Origin: Siphonodentalium dalli
Lineage: Eukaryota; Mollusca; Scaphopoda; Gadilida; Siphonodentaliidae
Length of the DNA: 64,000 bases
Direction: 5' to 3'
Assembly (NCBI GenBank): GCA_032622095.1
Contig: CP136068.1
Coordinates: forward strand, 125,557,989 to 125,621,988
Shown in pieces: positions 59,402 to 64,000 of the stretch; the stretch's first letter is position 1, and each line of letters begins with the position of its first letter. The notes under the pieces are model-generated. The model searched no databases. It saw only the letters and a list, made by a program, of their open reading frames with translations, and was not told where the DNA came from. Made by a program: the position numbers and the translations under genes.

Positions 59402-59735
59402 CGGATTCGTCATCTCAAGTTTAGCCTCGAGAAAGCTGGTTTAGCTGGACCACCGAATTAGATGGTTTAGTTGCCGGTTTAAGCTTATAAAACGCAAATA
59501 AAACATCGAAATTGACAAAAAGTTATCCCCACACGCTTTATAGGAGTGAGTGCTTCTCGCTTATAAATTTCCAATCAAAATATGGTCGCTGTCGTAATTA
59601 TTGATTTTTGCAATCAATAAAACGAGGCGGTCCGCATTAGGAAAGTACGATTATTTTTCTCGACGATACAGAGACACTACTGCTAAACCACTTGGCTGGC
59701 TGGACCAGGTTTAAACCAGAGATGACGAATGCGTC
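59402..59735. mobile_element. Nested copy of the GGATTCGTCATCT element
   Basis: GGATTCGTCATCTCAAG at the left and GAGATGACGAATG at the right, with CTGGTTTAGCTGGACC / GGCTGGACCAGGTTTAAACC inside. It is a shorter, related element lying within the outer pair, so the family has inserted into itself. Confidence 0.5.
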
Positions 59736-60314
59736 ACTTAGACATGCGGTCGCGGGTTTAAACCACGGATTTTGCTGACTCACGGCGGTTTAAACCTAGA
59801 GGTTTACGTAGACCAGGTTTAATAAGTGTGGATACACACATGCATGTAATGTCTGTATGTAAAATACATGTATTTTACATGGCCACACCAATAATTGACA
59901 AAATTAAGATGACGAATCGGGTCATAGAGTCCGTTTTATGCGGAAATACCCATTTATATTTTTTGTCGCAGAATTTATTGTAACAGTCTCACCCATTCAT
60001 TGTATGAAACCCATAAAAAACTGTCACACCACAACAACAATCGCTACTAGGAAGTGCTCTATGTCAGTCTCGATTGAATCCACTTTGAATATGACCAGGG
60101 GTCGTTGGTATTTTTCTGGGGAAATACGAAGACTGTTTTCCAATAAAGAACCGTCAGATTCATGTCAGCTTGAGTAGATCGGGGTCCACCGTTTACAATT
60201 CAAGGCGTGTCCTTATAAGCGCATGTGCATATCTCGTCCAAGCGGGACATAATGCGCAGAAGCTTCTAGTCGCGTAATTGGAATCAGTCACCAGGTTGAG
60301 CAGATATTATACAG

Positions 60315-60464
60315 ATTCGGATTCATACCATATATGCGGACATACACTTTATGTTAGCAGATATACATATTAGGATTCATACCATACGGACATACACTGT
60401 ATGATAACAGATAGTATACATATTCGGATTCATACCATACGGACATACACTTTATGTTAAATTG
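60315..60464 (+). promoter_or_regulatory. Upstream ~53-bp direct repeats of the second PAN-like copy (three copies)
   Basis: Three copies of GGATTCATACCATA...GGACATACACT.TATG precede the ATG at 60467, one more than at the 34.8-kb copy. Confidence 0.5.
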
Positions 60465-60466
60465 CC

Positions 60467-60769
60467 ATGTTGTGGGTCATATTACTGTGCATTGTGGCGT
60501 CTGCTATAGGGTTTCAGGACATACGCAGCATACGAAACGTCGTTTGTGACGATCGCAAAGCAACGCCGTTTTACGACAATTCAATCGTTGGTATCATCAC
60601 AGTGAAATCACTTCAGACATGCGTATTCACCTGTTTGGAAGACAGGTGGTGCTCATCGTCAAACTTTGACCGCGAAAGCGTGTGTGTACCTTACTCAAGG
60701 ACTCCTACATCGGTCGACGTTGCAACTGGTTCCCGTCGCAACCAAACCACGTCGTGTCCTACCTGGTAA
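60467..60769 (+). pseudogene. Second PAN/apple-like gene, frameshifted
   Basis: Same signal peptide and first half as the 34839 copy. It keeps the Cys that is Ser in the other copy (DRWCSSSNF). A 1-bp deletion in the GCGGTGTG word (at about 60679) shifts the frame, so the second half of the domain is lost and the frame ends at 60769 within unrelated residues. The CTG/GTAAGTACC donor is retained. Confidence 0.7.
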
Positions 60770-60901
60770 GTACCAATTCTTGTCACGAGACAAAACTGAA
60801 ATAGATTGGTATTAACTTTGACAGAGCGGTTGACTCGAATAATCCGAAATGTCTGAGTAATAACGTATAATACTCGGAATGTGTTCAGTACAAGATAATC
60901 T

Positions 60902-61060
60902 CAAAGCGATACCGTTTTACACCAATTCGATAATTATCAACGACAACAAATGATTCACGTCGGCGAAGCAGCGTTTGTTCCTTACTCATAGACTCATACA
61001 TCGGTCAATCATGTGACTGGTTCCTGCGTGAAGGGAACAGTGTTGTATTTTACCTGGTTT
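60902..61060 (+). pseudogene. Decayed second PAN-like module, right copy
   Basis: Same partial module as at 35278-35437: SVCSLLIDSYIGQSCDWF and VVFYLV then TGA. Confidence 0.55.
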
Positions 61061-61367
61061 GACCCAGTAGATATTGCACAGTAGATAATATGGATGATTT
61101 CAATTAGTTGAAATTCGGTACTATGACAGGTATAAATAGGTGCTTGTATAAACTTATTTTGAGTTTTCAACTGGATTATAATTTCATTAAAACTATTCCA
61201 TCTAGTACCTTACCGACACAACTAACAATATATATTGCATGGTAATTTAAAGTCTCATGCTTATCACCTTTTGTTCAAGAGGGGCACCTATTCGGCGTTT
61301 TTCCACGCTCCACAGTGCGCTCCAGGGAAACAACAGCAATTCAACGATAGATTGAAAAGTATATTAA

Positions 61368-61696
61368 AGTGGTGCTGCATGTACACTAAATCCGGTCATT
61401 TATGGGACCATCTCCTTTTATACTCAACAGTATATATGCAACAATTGAATGAATTTGAGACATAGATTTACTTTACGAACGATGCAATATCACATGGTAA
61501 TTATAATAAAATGAATTTATGGCTCCAGTCATAAATTCATTTTCATTATAGTTACCATGTGTTTGCATCGTTTATAGAGCACACGAATGTATCTTTGCAC
61601 TAATTCATGGCTCAAATTCATGCATTTGTTGCATATATTCTGTTGAGTGTAAAATGAGATGGTCCTACAATGACAGTATTTAGTGATAGTACCCCT
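61368..61696. mobile_element. 329-bp palindromic MITE flanked by TTAA, right copy
   Basis: Same element at the same place in the duplicate, with TTAA at 61364-61367 and 61697-61700. Confidence 0.85.
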
Positions 61697-62252
61697 TTAA
61701 GTGGTTTGCAAACTGTCATGTGTTTCCCATAACATTGTGTTACTTACACCATCAGGAACAGAGGCTTTATTAGTTTGTAAGCTTTAAAAAAAAAATTATA
61801 TGTCCTCCTCAGTACTTTTGATTTCTTATATTTCGTCCGTTATTTTTGTTTTTTCAGGAAATTTCGGTAATGACAATTTTTCATTTTCTAAGTTTCTATT
61901 TTGCGTGAAAATTTTATTTGGACCTGTGATTTCTGATACTTGTTGAAGTCTAAAGGGGGAATCTTCTCGTCATTGGAGAAATTATTGAGTTTGTTTAATG
62001 ACATGGCAGAATTGTTTGGGGTCATTTACTTTCAAGTTTTCATCGAGACTTGTTAAATATTTTCGAATAGGTTTTATTATCATACTAGACACCTTTAGCA
62101 TAATTAACGACGACAGATAATTATTACGAATATCTATTTATATCGTATTTTTTTCTGACGGTCCAAATCGGACATAAGCACAGAGTCATCTCCCACACCG
62201 AGGAGCTGACAAACAATCGCAAACTTATTACTATATGGTGTATTTGTGAGTC

Positions 62253-62480
62253 TTGTTGAAAATCCAAAACCGTAATATTACAACGAATAGGAAAAAACGA
62301 CAGCGAATAGAAAGGACACACATGCTAGTAAGGTTGTACCCTATTCGTTATAGTGATCTGATGTCGTTCATTGCCGGAAAGCTGTCTATTGTCAAATCAC
62401 GTGTTGTCACTCACTTCCACGTAGAATATCTGAATGGAATGGGATATATTTACGAGCAATTAATAGAAAATTATGAGTAA
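62253..62480 (+). CDS. Hypothetical 75-residue ORF, second copy
   Basis: Protein identical to the frame at 36642-36869. See that entry; no function can be given. Confidence 0.25.
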   Translation: MLKIQNRNITTNRKKRQRIERTHMLVRLYPIRYSDLMSFIAGKLSIVKSRVVTHFHVEYLNGMGYIYEQLIENYE

Positions 62481-64000
62481 AACATTCCGTTGTTCAGACT
62501 TTTTCTTGGATTTGGAAATTAATTTCTACAGATATAGCTCCATGGTATGATAACTCTAGATAGATAGTGACCGGACTTATATACTATATGTTATCACTGA
62601 ATATAATCGGATTTAAGAGTGTTGCTAAGTTCCTTACATTTCAAGTTGGTTCGTTAATTACGTTTTCAATAGTTCATTTGTTCATGAATATACAGTTATC
62701 GCATTGTTTCGAGGTTGACACGAGGTATTGTCAACCCGAGGAAGTCAATATTCACCAAGGCCGTAGGCCGAGGTGAATATTGACTTCCAATGGATGACAA
62801 TTCCTCGTGTCAACCAAGAAACAATGCGATAACTGTTTTATTATATGAAACGCGCTTTGATTGGACAAGACGTTGTGACGTTGAACGTCGCTGGGAAAAT
62901 GCTATCTACTTTCAGGTCTGATAATAAGTTATGTTAACCTCTGAAGTATCTGACGTCACTCAGACCTGGTATTAACCTCTTGTTTGATTAATGAGGTGAA
63001 CATCATTAGATATCTCGATTTGTTCATTATGTTTTAACATATGAATTGGGAAAGAAACTTATGATCATATAATAATAACAATTATGACTAACGACATGTT
63101 ATATTCTAAGTCCTGTCAATGGAGTCGTCGATATTCGCCCAGTACGAATCTAAGCATTCACGATCGGACCTGTGTGTTACACACAGATGAAATTTCAGCC
63201 TGTTCCAGTGTACGACCACAATATTTCGTCGACCAATCCAAATGATGGTATATATATCTATACACAAGGCTGGCTGAACAATACACAGTCATACCTCCTC
63301 CATTTTCGTTTCTATCGAGTTGGGTTTTGGACGTTGTAAAACAAGAGGGAGTCATTGTGCACGTTTTGATATTGATGCGTCTCGGTAAAGCATACAATAT
63401 CGTAACCTTATATATGATTGACAAGCATTGACATTTTGTTTAGCTAACAACGATTATTATAGCGAAATATAGAGATACTTTTGTTCTTGTTCCACTGGCC
63501 CTGGTTGAACTTACACGGCATTGGCAAGAATAACATCGGCGAATTAAACAACAATATAAAATTACTTATGTTTCTGTACGGTTTAATTACGCCCCCAGGT
63601 TGTATACAGGTTGATCTGGCAATGTCATAGGAGCTACATTGTAACTTTGATTAATAACGTAATCGCTATATTGCGTGCCAGTTAGACTTTTTGCAGGATG
63701 TATTTATTCGCGGATGTATCTTCGCGGACGTCTTATTGTTGCAGTATGTAACTTGTCTGACCGCGTTAATTGCTGTCGATATTTAGGTGTGAACAATGGT
63801 TGGACCACTCTTGTAGATTGTGGGAACACAATGCATAATATAACAGCTTATATTGCTGACGAACTATTTCTCAGTTGGAATGTAGACTATATGTCGTATT
63901 GTGAAGTATCGGGGTGTATTTTATCCGATCAGTAGGTTTTTGGTCCGCATGTAGAGGCGTTTTTGTCTGTTGAATGAGAAACCTTCAGGGGTAAGCCGTA
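62406..64000. repeat. Array unit 0' (partial, runs off the window)
   Basis: Matches unit 0 (36795 onward), with the same non-expanded TATATATCTATACACAAGG at ~63250 and the LINE endonuclease remnant (minus, about 63600-63160). Interrupted by the foldback element at 62691-63077. A second array may start to the right of the window. Confidence 0.85.
62691..63077. mobile_element. Foldback element with GTA triloop tip and 3' tail; insertion proven by empty site
   Basis: Absent from the paralogous site at 37080, which reads TTCATGAATAACAATT. Here AATA flanks the insertion (62687-62690 and 63074-63077). The first 146 bp fold into a hairpin (arms ACAGTTATCGCATTGTTTC / GAAACAATGCGATAACTGT, then GGTTGACACGAGG and GGAAGTCAATATTCACC) tipped by GGCC-GTA-GGCC (62759-62769). 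A ~240-bp non-palindromic tail follows. Confidence 0.88.

Larger units (their letters stand above)
58011..59922. mobile_element. Element with GGATTCGTCATCT inverted ends and GGTTTAAACC palindromes
   Basis: The left end GGATTCGTCATCTCCGG (58012) and right end AAGATGACGAATCGGG (~59907) are inverted copies. GGTTTAAAC or GTTTAAACC words cluster next to both ends (58027-58070 and 59718-59822). The interior includes the frame at 58736-58987. No TSD is identified. Confidence 0.5.
60126..64000. repeat. Segmental duplication, right copy (runs off the window)
   Basis: Counterpart of 34551-38000, starting ACGAAGACTGTTTTCC. Near-identical except for small indels, a third promoter repeat, a frameshift in the PAN gene and the 62691-63077 insertion. 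Confidence 0.9.

Overview
This is AT-rich eukaryotic (animal) DNA with very few genes and a great deal of transposable-element and repeat sequence. A tRNA-derived SINE with a (TCAA)n tail, a Penelope-like element (PLE) beside hammerhead ribozymes, decayed non-LTR retrotransposons, many palindromic or TIR elements and an intronless class A GPCR fit a marine invertebrate. A mollusc or other lophotrochozoan is my guess, and it is inference only.

Layout. 1-9.4 kb: small TIR elements, a complete SINE with target-site duplication (TSD), one intact single-exon GPCR (4431-5468, minus) and a foldback hairpin at 8.5 kb. 9.4-14 kb: two candidate terminal exons of cysteine-containing peptides (minus), an 890-bp TIR element with 76-bp arms, and another hairpin. 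14.4-19.5 kb: a PLE on the minus strand, split in its RT by a 1.16-kb TIR element with a 9-bp TSD. Next to it are three hammerhead motifs in direct and inverted copies. 19.5-21 kb: a ~130-bp tandem repeat full of TCAAGGTCA-type sites, then a palindromic element inside a TA tract. 22.2-23.7 kb: LINE fragments. 24.5-25 kb: a degenerate minisatellite. 29-34.2 kb: a SINE-like head, the 5' end of a hAT-like element with a BED finger, then an element with ~0.75-kb inverted repeats made of ~170-bp modules carrying YY1-like AAGATGGCGGC cores.

34.5-64 kb: a segmental duplication (34551-about 39450 and 60126-window end), each copy with a small secreted PAN/apple-like gene, flanking an array of seven ~2.65-2.74-kb units (36795-55550). 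Every unit holds a dead LINE endonuclease fragment and an expanding (TA)n tract. One PAN-like copy is open, the other is frameshifted. Between 55.5 and 60 kb lie short repeats, a possible two-exon mini-gene and a nested pair of elements rich in GGTTTAAACC.

There is no operon-like organisation; genes are isolated islands. The points most worth follow-up are the three hammerheads, a group of foldback elements whose tips are all d(C-GNA-G) triloops, the YY1-like and nuclear-receptor-like motif arrays, the 2.7-kb array, and the cysteine-rich exon at 9.4 kb. All element boundaries were read by eye, and no search or alignment program was run.
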